A DNA stretch of 64,000 nucleotides from Soonwooa buanensis (GTDB taxonomy: Bacteria > Bacteroidota > Bacteroidia > Flavobacteriales > Weeksellaceae). Shown piece after piece: positions 24,801-32,075 of the stretch. The stretch's first letter is position 1. Each line of letters opens with the position of its first letter. The stretch spans positions 62,001 through 126,000 of the forward strand of contig NZ_FUYZ01000004.1 of the NCBI RefSeq assembly GCF_900167905.1. Reading direction: 5' to 3'. The position numbers and the translations under genes were made by a program. A model generated the notes under the pieces. It saw only the letters and a program-made list of their open reading frames with translations. It was not told where the DNA came from and made no database searches.

Positions 24801-26502
24801 AGAGCAGGTAATGTTGCTGTCACAGAAGTTGGCGAATTTTACCAAAGGTGAAGCCGATACTTTGAGAAAGGCGATGGGTAAAAAGCAAATCGATGTTCTT
24901 AACAAGATGTATCCAAAATTTATCGAAGGTGGACGTAAAAACAATCTTGATGAAGGACCTTTGGAGAAAATTTGGAATGACTGGAAAGCCTTTGCCGAAT
25001 ATGCTTTTAACAAATCACACTCCACTTGTTATGCCTTTATCGCCTATCAAACGGCTTATCTAAAAGCCAATTATCCCGCTGAATATATGGCGAGTGTAAT
25101 GAGTAATAACATTAACAATACCGAGCAAATCACCATGTTCATGGAAGATTGTAAGGCGATGGGTGTTGATGTTTTGGGGCCAGATGTTAACGAATCGCAG
25201 TATAAATTTGCTGTAAACGAAAAAGGTCAAATCCGTTTTGGTCTAGGTGCGATTAAGGGAATTGGAGAAGGTCCAAGTGAAGCGATTTGTGCAACTCGAC
25301 AAGAAGGAAAATTCAAGAATATATATGACTTTTTCGAGCGTGTACCAGCATCGCAAGTTAACAAAAGAGTGGCGGAAAGTTTGGTAATTGCTGGCGCTTT
25401 TGATGGTGTTGATAATTACCATCGTGGACAATATTTTGATATTGACCAAGTCGGAAAAACCAATCTTGAAAAGTTATTGCGTTATGGACAAAGCTTCCAA
25501 GAAAGTCAAAATGAAATGGAAAACTCTTTATTTGCAGATTTTGCAGATGAGGTTAAAATAGAACAACCAAAGCTTCTGCCTTGCGCAGAATGGCCAAATA
25601 TGCACACGCTGAATAAGGAAAAAGAAAGTATTGGATTCTATCTGTCGGCGCATCCGTTGGACGAATTCAAATATCAGTTTCAGTTTATCCAAGGTGTGTT
25701 GTCGAAAAAAGCAGTGTTGGAAAGTCAAAATGACGATGTTCCGCAAGAAAATCCAGCTTTGTTGACCGCAGAAGATGATAAAGATGAGGTGGAGGAAATC
25801 GATTTTGAAATCGATGTTGAAGACCACGATGGCGAATCCGAATTGGTGGAAGCTTCAACTAAAAATGCTGAACCAAAAGGAAGTTTTAACTTCTTTAATC
25901 TTGATGAGTTGGATTATTTTAAAGACAATGTTTTTCCAAAACTAGCAAAGCCAGAACAAGACAAAAAAGATTGGCGCAACCGTGATAAAGATACTGGTAA
26001 AGAATATTCTGTTGCAGGATTAATCACCGAATATCGCGTGCAGGAAGGTTTTAGAAGTGGTGAGAAGGTTGCGTTTGTCACGTTGGAAGATTACACCGGA
26101 TCGTATTCTTTCCGTTTGGGCGACCGCGATTATATGAAGTTAAAAGAGAAATTAGAAGTTCAACGTTTTGTTATTTTAAAGATAAAATTTGCGCAAGTTA
26201 AAGACGGTCGAGTTTTCGTTAATGTTAATGACGTTATCGAGTTGAAGGAAGCTTTTGACAAGTTTGCAAAAAGCATGTCGGTGGTTGTGAGTCTCGATAG
26301 TCTTCGTCAGACCGATATAGACTTTTTCAAAAACTCGTTTTTGGGACACGATTATGGCGATCAAAAGTTAAGCTTCTGTGTCAAAAATCCAGAAGATAAT
26401 AGCGTTATAGAATTGGTGTCTATGCAGCATCGGATCAAGATTAATGATGAGTTACTGAGTATTATTCATGATGTCAACAATTACGAAGTTTTCCTCAACT
26501 AA
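21853..26502 (+). CDS. dnaE: DNA polymerase III alpha subunit with fused N-terminal 3'-5' exonuclease
   Basis: Replicative polymerase of 1549 residues. Residues 1-185 form a DEDDh exonuclease (VFDTETTG with D7 and E9, HNVEFDYNIV, HNAAADVNATA), like the separate epsilon subunit elsewhere. From about 245 comes the PHP domain, but its metal ligands are eroded: HSVYST in place of the HxH motif and VDIGNMMG in place of TDHGNMFG. The polymerase core has GPGRGSAAGS (about 652) and the catalytic PDIDIDFDDEGR (about 694). A helix-hairpin-helix and an OB-fold near 1370-1450 complete the DnaE order, and no zinc finger of the PolC type is seen. An acidic insert lies around 1290-1340. It is monocistronic. 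Confidence 0.95.
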   Translation: MYLVFDTETTGLPKNFNAPLSDSDNWPRMVQIAWQLHDEEGNLIENQDYIIKPEGYDIPFNATRIHGISTKMAQEEGRDLKEVLEEFKAVLERSKVGAGHNVEFDYNIVGAEFYRKEIEDKLQALPKADTMHLGTDFCKLGGGRNGRYKSPKLGELYEKLYGTSFDEAHNAAADVNATAQVFFEMMRIGIIPADLLKISEDQLRLYQELHPNPIAPFDIVIRRQVAGFNNKNKKKDFGSLDEIDLGKYFHFDNHSVYSTLQASSSINDLIKKALDNDFPAVGMVDIGNMMGAFKFVSAMEDVNGAREKAYKSYLEKKQEAEEKGEEFNDAEPPKEPLMPVLGCEFFISDRYEQKQFTKDDPDKRTQVVLLAKDFEGYKNLAKLSSIGFVKGFYFGVPRISRELIAQYKEGVIALTSGINGDIPDAILNIGEQKGEELFKWWKDEFGDDFYVQLQNHELPEEEHLNEVLLQLAEKYEVKILAQNETYYTNKEDANIQDILMCIKDGEKLSTPVGKGFGKRKGLSTQEYYIKNSDDVKKAFMAYPDAFEAYEDFLAKFRPYRLKRDVLLPKFDIPEQFIHAEDDVDGGKRGEMAYLTHLTYEGAKKRYVETGITDEIKERLDFELDVIANTGYPGYFLIVQDFCNEARNMGVWVGPGRGSAAGSAVAYCIGITNVDPIKYDLLFERFLNPERVSMPDIDIDFDDEGRDKIIKWVVEKYGKTQVAQIITYSILGGKSAIKDAGRVLDLPIPDTNNIAKLIPSTPGMNIAKALSKYDKLKPEEQLLVDEMKMVLDDPNDDRYQVLASAKKMEGCVRNTGIHACGVIITPEDVSNLVPVTIAAKDADILVSQFDNSVAESAGLLKMDFLGLRTLTIIKDALKLVKQRYDIDIDPDLIPLDDAKTYQLFKEGRTIGIFQYESPGMQKYMRELKPTVFADLIAMNALYRPGPIKYIPNFINRKHGIEEIVYDLPETEEYLKETYGITVYQEQVMLLSQKLANFTKGEADTLRKAMGKKQIDVLNKMYPKFIEGGRKNNLDEGPLEKIWNDWKAFAEYAFNKSHSTCYAFIAYQTAYLKANYPAEYMASVMSNNINNTEQITMFMEDCKAMGVDVLGPDVNESQYKFAVNEKGQIRFGLGAIKGIGEGPSEAICATRQEGKFKNIYDFFERVPASQVNKRVAESLVIAGAFDGVDNYHRGQYFDIDQVGKTNLEKLLRYGQSFQESQNEMENSLFADFADEVKIEQPKLLPCAEWPNMHTLNKEKESIGFYLSAHPLDEFKYQFQFIQGVLSKKAVLESQNDDVPQENPALLTAEDDKDEVEEIDFEIDVEDHDGESELVEASTKNAEPKGSFNFFNLDELDYFKDNVFPKLAKPEQDKKDWRNRDKDTGKEYSVAGLITEYRVQEGFRSGEKVAFVTLEDYTGSYSFRLGDRDYMKLKEKLEVQRFVILKIKFAQVKDGRVFVNVNDVIELKEAFDKFAKSMSVVVSLDSLRQTDIDFFKNSFLGHDYGDQKLSFCVKNPEDNSVIELVSMQHRIKINDELLSIIHDVNNYEVFLN

Positions 26503-26525
26503 AACATAAATCTCGGTTAAAAATA

Positions 26526-26715
26526 TTTGGGCGTGCCCCTCGTATTTTTCCTTGGCCAAACCTCATAGGTTCTTAGAAACCTATGAGGCTTTTCTTTTCT
26601 CAAAATCCTCGGGTCGGGCTCTTTGTTGCAATCTTTGGGCTTGTCGCTCGGACGGCTCCGCTACGCTTCGCCGCCTCGCTCCAACCCAAAGGATTTCCAC
26701 GTCGATCCCTCACGC
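26526..26715 (+). repeat. GC-rich intergenic repeat, copy A
   Basis: About 190 bp that begins TTTGGGCGTGCCCCTCG, contains a CCTCATAGG/CCTATGAGG hairpin, then AATCCTCGGGTCGGGCTCTTTG, GCTCGGACGGCTCCGCT, CGCCGCCTCGC, AACCCAAAGGATTTCCACGT and ends CGATCCCTCACGC. Copy B at 31693-31882 matches in nearly every block, in the same orientation. It is far more GC-rich than its surroundings. An 84-codon open frame crosses it, but its composition and location argue against coding. The 588 bases between dnaE and the next gene hold only this repeat and an AT-rich promoter region. Confidence 0.85.
26561..26597. terminator. Hairpin inside repeat A, possible dnaE terminator
   Basis: CCTCATAGGTT (26561-26571) pairs with AACCTATGAGG (26578-26588), followed by CTTTTCTTTT. 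The same hairpin, with a slightly longer stem, occupies the same place in repeat copy B. Confidence 0.6.
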
Positions 26716-27090
26716 GGGATTCTGCGCAGAAAGTCAAACATTAATCCAGATTTTAGGATGGGTGTTTTTTATGGGTGTTTTGTATAAAAACTTTCGAAAT
26801 TTTTAAAAGTCTAGCTTTTGCCTTGAATTTTTGGTAAAATTTAAAAATTACACCATAAAACCAGCAGATTGTTTCACTTTGGATGTTGTATTTTTGAGAT
26901 ATTTTAACTAATAATGTTTTATTTATATAGATTTAATATTATTGTTTTGTTTTTATAAAATTGTTAATATCTTTATTTTAGGTTGTTATGAGATGGTTTT
27001 TTGTGTTGTGTTGGTGTTTTTCAATTAATAAATATTTGGTTATTGTTATTAAAATGATATTTTAGAGGCGATAACTTAATTTATATTTTT

Positions 27091-29385
27091 ATGAAGAAAA
27101 TTTTACTATCGTGCTTGACAATGGCAAGCATGGGAGTTGTTGCACAGGTTAGCTACAATGCTGGCTTTGAAGATGATTTTTCAGGTGCAATTTATGGTCA
27201 ATTTGGAGGCGGTACTCAAGCTGCAGCTGCAGCTTGCTCTGGTGGCTTTGGAGGGCAACTAGCTATAGCTAGTACAACGACAAGTACTGGTTTTATGATT
27301 CAGTTTAATGGTATTAGTGGGCAAACTAATAACGGCCAGAAAGCTAATGTTACTGCAATGTACAAAAAAGCAGCAGGAGTAGCAGGTACAATTAGTTTAG
27401 CTTACATGGTGAAAGACGATGTTAGCGGACTGTGGACTGTTACGCCGTTTGGAGCAACGATGAATGTTACAACGTCTGCAATTACGACTTGTATGCCATT
27501 ATCTGGCGAAATTCCTTCTGGAGCATTGACGCCAGGTAAGGAAGTTGGTATCGGAGTTTGGTTTGTAAAAAGTAGCGGAACGGGTAATATTTTTGTCGAT
27601 GATATTAATTTTGTACAAGAATCTGTGGCGACGGTGCCTGGTTGTACAACTATTAATGCTCCAGCAGCAGGTTCTACTGTTAATGGAGGTAACCTTAAAT
27701 TGGCTTGGCCTCATACACCAACTGCAATTGGTTACAAAGTGACAATAGGGACTACTTCGGGAGCTTCTGATGTTGTAAATACTGTGGTTGCAGGAACTTC
27801 TCTAGATACATCATTGCCAGTTAACGCAAATCTTTTCGCCAAAGTTGTGCCTTATAACTTAAACGGTGATGCAGAAGGATGTCAAGAGATGAGTTTCAAT
27901 ACTAATTCGACAATTGCGTATTGTGGACCAATCATTTCTACTGATCCAGCAAATACATATCCAATATCTTCTGTAACTTTTAACGGTGTTACCAAAACAT
28001 CAGCGGCTACGCCAGGTTCTCCAGCTTATGAGGATTTTACAAGTACAATTATGCCGGCTTCTCCAGGTTTAAGTTTTCCTCTTAATGTTACAGGAACTGG
28101 TCTGGGTGCTAACAGATTTGGTATGACAGTTTGGGTAGACTGGAATAATGATGGTGATTTTAATGATGCGGGTGAACAGTATTTCACAACGCCAGCTAAT
28201 TTTGTTGGTGGTACTGGGGCAACTGTTAATCTGACTGGTAATATTGCTGTGCCTGCTGGCGTTACGAATGGTCACAAACGTATGAGAATAAAGTATAACT
28301 TTAGTAGTTCAACAACAGCTTTACATGGTGCTTTAGCGACTGCATGTTCTGATATGTTGAATGGACAAGTTGAGGATTATACTATTAATGTGGAGCCTTT
28401 AACATCGGTTCCGGCATGTGCTACGATTTCAGCGCCATTAAACAACGCAATTAATGTAGCGCCTAACCCAGCATCTTTAACTTGGTCAGCATCAGTTGGT
28501 GCTTCTGGATACAAAGTGTATGTTGGTAAAGCGTCTGAAAGTTATGATGTTTTAGATGGTGTTGTTGCAACGGGAGTATCTCATTCTTTAAACTTAGATC
28601 CTAATACTTCGTATTTTGCAAAAGTAGTAGCTTATAACAGTTTAGGCGATGCTACAGGATGTTCAGAAATTACATTTACAACCGGTAAAAAACTTTATTG
28701 TGCTGCAACAGCAACTAGTACGACTGCAACTTACGAAAGAATTTCTAAAGTTCAATTTGCAGGTATCAACAATGCTTCTAATACGACTCCTGCTTCTAGT
28801 GGTGTAGGTTATGAAGATTTTACAACGACGCCAGCGGGTAAAGTGGAACAAGGTAAAGCGTATCCAATAATTGTAGATATTGCTAATTATGATGATTTGG
28901 ATAAAGTAGCTGTTTGGGTTGACTATAATCAAGATTCCGAATTTACAGCAGATGAGATGACAACATTGCCGTCAGCGGCTGTATCAGCAGGATCTATTTC
29001 GATTCCAGGAACTGCGAAACTAGGTACGACAAGAATGAGAGTTCGTCTAAGTTTTGGTTCGACAGCTCCAGCGCCATGTGGTAACACAACTTATGGACAG
29101 GTTGAAGATTACACGGTTGAGGTTTTTGCGCCAGGTACTTTAGCTGTTTCGGATATTAACAAACCGAAATTATCAGTTTATCCTAATCCGTTTAAAGATG
29201 TGTTAAAGATTTCTGATGTTAAAGATGCAGCATCTGTAATTGTTTCTGACCTTTCAGGAAGAACGGTTGCTGAGATGAAACCAACATCTGAGCTTAACTT
29301 ATCACATTTGAATAAAGGTGTTTATATCGTAAACGTTAAGTATTCTAATGGTGACGTAAAATCTACTAAAGTTATTAAAGAATAA
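27091..29385 (+). CDS. T9SS-secreted GEVED-domain protein 1
   Basis: Protein of 764 residues, exported by Sec (MKKILLSCLTMASMGVVAQ) and then by the type IX system. Two FnIII-like segments lie at about 182-265 and 445-530. Each is followed by a GEVED domain, marked by WVDWNNDGDF (about 347) with GQVEDYTI (about 425), and WVDYNQDSEF (about 608) with GQVEDYTV (about 668). The last ~70 residues (LSVYPNPFKDVLKISDVKD to KVIKE) are a type A sorting domain. It is Ala/Thr/Gly-rich and probably an adhesin or surface protein. It is a paralog of the next gene. A long AT-rich leader precedes it. Confidence 0.9.
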   Translation: MKKILLSCLTMASMGVVAQVSYNAGFEDDFSGAIYGQFGGGTQAAAAACSGGFGGQLAIASTTTSTGFMIQFNGISGQTNNGQKANVTAMYKKAAGVAGTISLAYMVKDDVSGLWTVTPFGATMNVTTSAITTCMPLSGEIPSGALTPGKEVGIGVWFVKSSGTGNIFVDDINFVQESVATVPGCTTINAPAAGSTVNGGNLKLAWPHTPTAIGYKVTIGTTSGASDVVNTVVAGTSLDTSLPVNANLFAKVVPYNLNGDAEGCQEMSFNTNSTIAYCGPIISTDPANTYPISSVTFNGVTKTSAATPGSPAYEDFTSTIMPASPGLSFPLNVTGTGLGANRFGMTVWVDWNNDGDFNDAGEQYFTTPANFVGGTGATVNLTGNIAVPAGVTNGHKRMRIKYNFSSSTTALHGALATACSDMLNGQVEDYTINVEPLTSVPACATISAPLNNAINVAPNPASLTWSASVGASGYKVYVGKASESYDVLDGVVATGVSHSLNLDPNTSYFAKVVAYNSLGDATGCSEITFTTGKKLYCAATATSTTATYERISKVQFAGINNASNTTPASSGVGYEDFTTTPAGKVEQGKAYPIIVDIANYDDLDKVAVWVDYNQDSEFTADEMTTLPSAAVSAGSISIPGTAKLGTTRMRVRLSFGSTAPAPCGNTTYGQVEDYTVEVFAPGTLAVSDINKPKLSVYPNPFKDVLKISDVKDAASVIVSDLSGRTVAEMKPTSELNLSHLNKGVYIVNVKYSNGDVKSTKVIKE

Positions 29386-29408
29386 TTTTTCTTAGATTAT
29401 TAAATATG

Positions 29409-29439
29409 AGCCGACTTCCAGGGAAGTCGGCTTTTTTTT
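29409..29439 (+). terminator. Terminator after GEVED protein 1
   Basis: AGCCGACTTCC and GGAAGTCGGCT form a perfect stem followed by eight T. The stem is the same as that of the terminator after the paralogous gene at 31637-31666. Confidence 0.92.
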
Positions 29440-29998
29440 GCTAATATTTGTCTTTTTGGTTTTAGAATCGAGATTTGTTTTCTTTATTTTGATCGTCTCG
29501 GCGATGTGTTTGTTAGGATTTTCTTCATTTATAAAGACTTTGATGTGGGTTTGACCGTCTTGTGACCGTCTCTTAACTGTTAGATGTATTGACTTTATTT
29601 TGGTAAAAATGCATTGTCGATTTGTAATGTCATGTATTGCATTTGATCATTGTTTTGTTGTGTGCGTGTGTTGAAAAAATAGATGATAGAGGGGCAAATT
29701 CGGGTTGGATGGTGTTTTTTTGAACCACGAAATCTTCTTAAGTGTGTTTTGGGATATAAGTTCTGAAAATGAGTAAGATATTTTTTGTGTAATTTTATGT
29801 TTATTAAGAATTATTTATCTGTTTTATATTTTTGTTATAGATTTTATATTATTTAATTTTTTTTTAATAAATGTTAAAATGCGAGTATCATTGATTTATA
29901 TTAAATTTTTTAATATTTGTTAATGATTTGTATTAATTAATATTTGCTTTTGTTGTCTTAAAGTATATTTTTGTCAACACAATTTAAATTAAATAATT
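29440..29998 (+). other. Long AT-rich intergenic region before GEVED protein 2
   Basis: About 560 bases without a credible gene. The last 250 are almost pure A/T and resemble the region before GEVED protein 1 (26810-27090), so they are likely promoter and leader. I see no strong hairpin and no perfect TAnnTTTG element in it. Confidence 0.4.
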
Positions 29999-31615
29999 AT
30001 GAAGAAAATTTTACTTTCGGGCTTTTTAGTCTTAGGTATTGGTGCGAGTGCACAGTTTGATCTAAAGCAAGGTTGGGAAACAACCGCTGGTGTACTATTG
30101 TTTGGTGGTTCTCCAGCAATAAGTAATTCCCAATATTGTACGGCTGCGCCCTCAATTCAAAATGCTACGACATCTGCTTCGTTGATTGCAGTTGGGATGC
30201 AGATGGGAGCTATTGGACAGTATACAAATGGTAAGGAGATTACAGTTTCGTCAGGATATAAGAAGACTACAGGGACAGGAACAGGTACTGCACAATTGTT
30301 TTATGCATATGTTACAGATCCTAGCAACCCTAATACTTGGTCAATTACATACATAGGTAGTCCTGTTACTGTATCAAGTGCAGCCGATTGCAAAACTATT
30401 ACAGCTGTTATTCCAGAAGGAACATTGACAGATACAACTATTAATTATGGATTCGGGTTGGCTTTCACGCGTAGTGGATCTGCAAATTCAACAATCTATT
30501 TTGATGATCTTGTAGTGAAGCAGGTTAATCCGCTTCCTCCAGCATGTACTACTTTATTAAGTCCAGCGAATGGTGCTGACGATGTTTTGGTTAGACCTAC
30601 TTTTACATGGAAGCCTGCAACTGGTGCAGCTTCTTATAAGTTTTCATTAGGATTGACACCAGGAGGGTCAGAGCTAATTAATAATGCACCTATAACTGGT
30701 ACTAGTGTAGGTCTCCAAGGACCTTTAGATGGGAATACAAAGTATTACTATAGAGTTACATCCGTTAACGATAATGGGGAAACGGCTGTATGTGCAGAAT
30801 TTAATTTTACGACTGGACAAAATTCAGCATTACCATATTGTGGTCCTTTGAGCACGTATGAAAGTGTTGATCCTATCTCGAATGTTGATTTTGCAGGTAT
30901 CAACAACGCAAGCAGCAATGTTCTTGATGGATCTGATAGTCATGAGTTCTTTTTAAAGTCTAGCGATACATATGCTAGCGTAAGAAGAGGTAACGCTTAT
31001 CCAATTATTGTAAAAGGTAATGTTGGAGGACAATATACAGATGCAGTAACTGTATTTATAGATTGGAATCAAGATGGTGCTTTTGGCGCAGATGAAACTT
31101 ATTTTACTAGCGCAGCCAATGGCGGTTTTGTAACGATGAAGCAAACGGCGACAGGTAGTACAGTACAATCGACTTCTAATACAGGAAATATTGCAGTACC
31201 AATGGAAGCTAAATTAGGAAATACTAGAATGAGAATTAAAAAATCATACATAGGTAATTCAACTGTAGCTGCATCAACTTCTTTACTAACTAATGTTGGG
31301 CTAGTGGATCCTTGTTCTGATCAAAATTATGGACAAATAGAAGATTACAATGTAATGGTAGATGAATATCTTGCTGTTAATGATATCAACAAGTCAAATG
31401 TAACAGTATATCCTAACCCATTCAAAGATGTGTTAAAGATTTCTGATGTTAAAGATGCGACTTCTGTAATCGTTTCTGATATCTCTGGAAGAACAGTTGC
31501 AGAGCTTAAGCCAGCAGCAGAGCTTAACTTATCACATTTGAATAAAGGTGTTTATGTCGTAAACATCAAGTATTCTAACGGTGAAGTAAAAACAACTAAA
31601 GTTATTAAAGAATAA
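29999..31615 (+). CDS. T9SS-secreted GEVED-domain protein 2
   Basis: Protein of 538 residues with signal peptide MKKILLSGFLVLGIGASAQ. It has one FnIII-like segment (about 180-268, ACTTLLSPANGADDVLVRP...YYRVTSVND in parts) and one GEVED domain (FIDWNQDGAF at about 355, GQIEDYNV at about 444). The type A T9SS tail (VYPNPFKDVLKISDVKDA to KVIKE) is almost the same as that of the upstream paralog, including long stretches of identical DNA. It is in effect a one-module version of GEVED protein 1, and the two make a tandem family pair. Function is unknown but surface display is likely. Confidence 0.9.
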   Translation: MKKILLSGFLVLGIGASAQFDLKQGWETTAGVLLFGGSPAISNSQYCTAAPSIQNATTSASLIAVGMQMGAIGQYTNGKEITVSSGYKKTTGTGTGTAQLFYAYVTDPSNPNTWSITYIGSPVTVSSAADCKTITAVIPEGTLTDTTINYGFGLAFTRSGSANSTIYFDDLVVKQVNPLPPACTTLLSPANGADDVLVRPTFTWKPATGAASYKFSLGLTPGGSELINNAPITGTSVGLQGPLDGNTKYYYRVTSVNDNGETAVCAEFNFTTGQNSALPYCGPLSTYESVDPISNVDFAGINNASSNVLDGSDSHEFFLKSSDTYASVRRGNAYPIIVKGNVGGQYTDAVTVFIDWNQDGAFGADETYFTSAANGGFVTMKQTATGSTVQSTSNTGNIAVPMEAKLGNTRMRIKKSYIGNSTVAASTSLLTNVGLVDPCSDQNYGQIEDYNVMVDEYLAVNDINKSNVTVYPNPFKDVLKISDVKDATSVIVSDISGRTVAELKPAAELNLSHLNKGVYVVNIKYSNGEVKTTKVIKE

Positions 31616-31636
31616 TTTTTAGAACTTCTTCATACA

Positions 31637-31666
31637 AGCCGACTTCCTAGGAAGTCGGCTTTTTTT
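31637..31666 (+). terminator. Terminator after GEVED protein 2
   Basis: The 24-bp palindrome at 31637-31660 (half AGCCGACTTCCT) is followed by six T. It repeats the stem found after GEVED protein 1. Confidence 0.92.
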
Positions 31667-31692
31667 GTTAAAGACATTATCGCATATTTTTG

Positions 31693-31882
31693 TTTGGGCG
31701 TGTCCCTCGTATTTTTTGCCAAGGCTGACCTCATAGGTTTCTGAAACCTATGAGGTTTTCTTTTGCGCAAAATCCTCGGGTCGGGCTCTTTGTTTCAATC
31801 TTTGAGGTTGACGCTCGGACGGCTCCGCTTCGCTCCGCCGCCTCGCGCCAACCCAAAGGATTTCCACGTCGATCCCTCACGC
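31693..31882 (+). repeat. GC-rich intergenic repeat, copy B
   Basis: Direct copy of the element at 26526-26715, also about 190 bp. It has the same block order: TTTGGGCGTG, an internal ACCTCATAGGTTT/AAACCTATGAGGT hairpin (31728-31756), TCGGGTCGGGCTCTTTG, GCTCGGACGGCTCCGCT, CGCCGCCTCGC, AACCCAAAGGATTTCCACGT and CGATCCCTCACGC. Its ends form an imperfect inverted repeat (TTTGGGCGTG and CACGCAAAA). Together the two copies bracket the GEVED gene pair. Confidence 0.85.
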
Positions 31883-32075
31883 AAAAGTTATAAAAATTAA
31901 TGAAGCGAAGACAAGTACAGCTTAAAAGTAAATCGCTGAACGTAATATTGTGTTAAATTGACAATAAGTGTAATATTTATCACTGAAAACAAGTATTTTT
32001 AGTTTTTTTTTAATTTTAATTTTCGTGTTGATTGAATATATATTAAGTTTAATCAAACTAAAAACTACCAACACG

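Noticed and set aside
22500-26400. Several minus-strand open frames inside dnaE
   Set aside because: They lie in the antisense of strongly conserved polymerase motifs and lack coding features.
26552-26806. Open frame of 84 codons on the plus strand
   Set aside because: It runs through the GC-rich repeat copy A. The same region in copy B is not conserved as protein, and the translation has no domain or signal.
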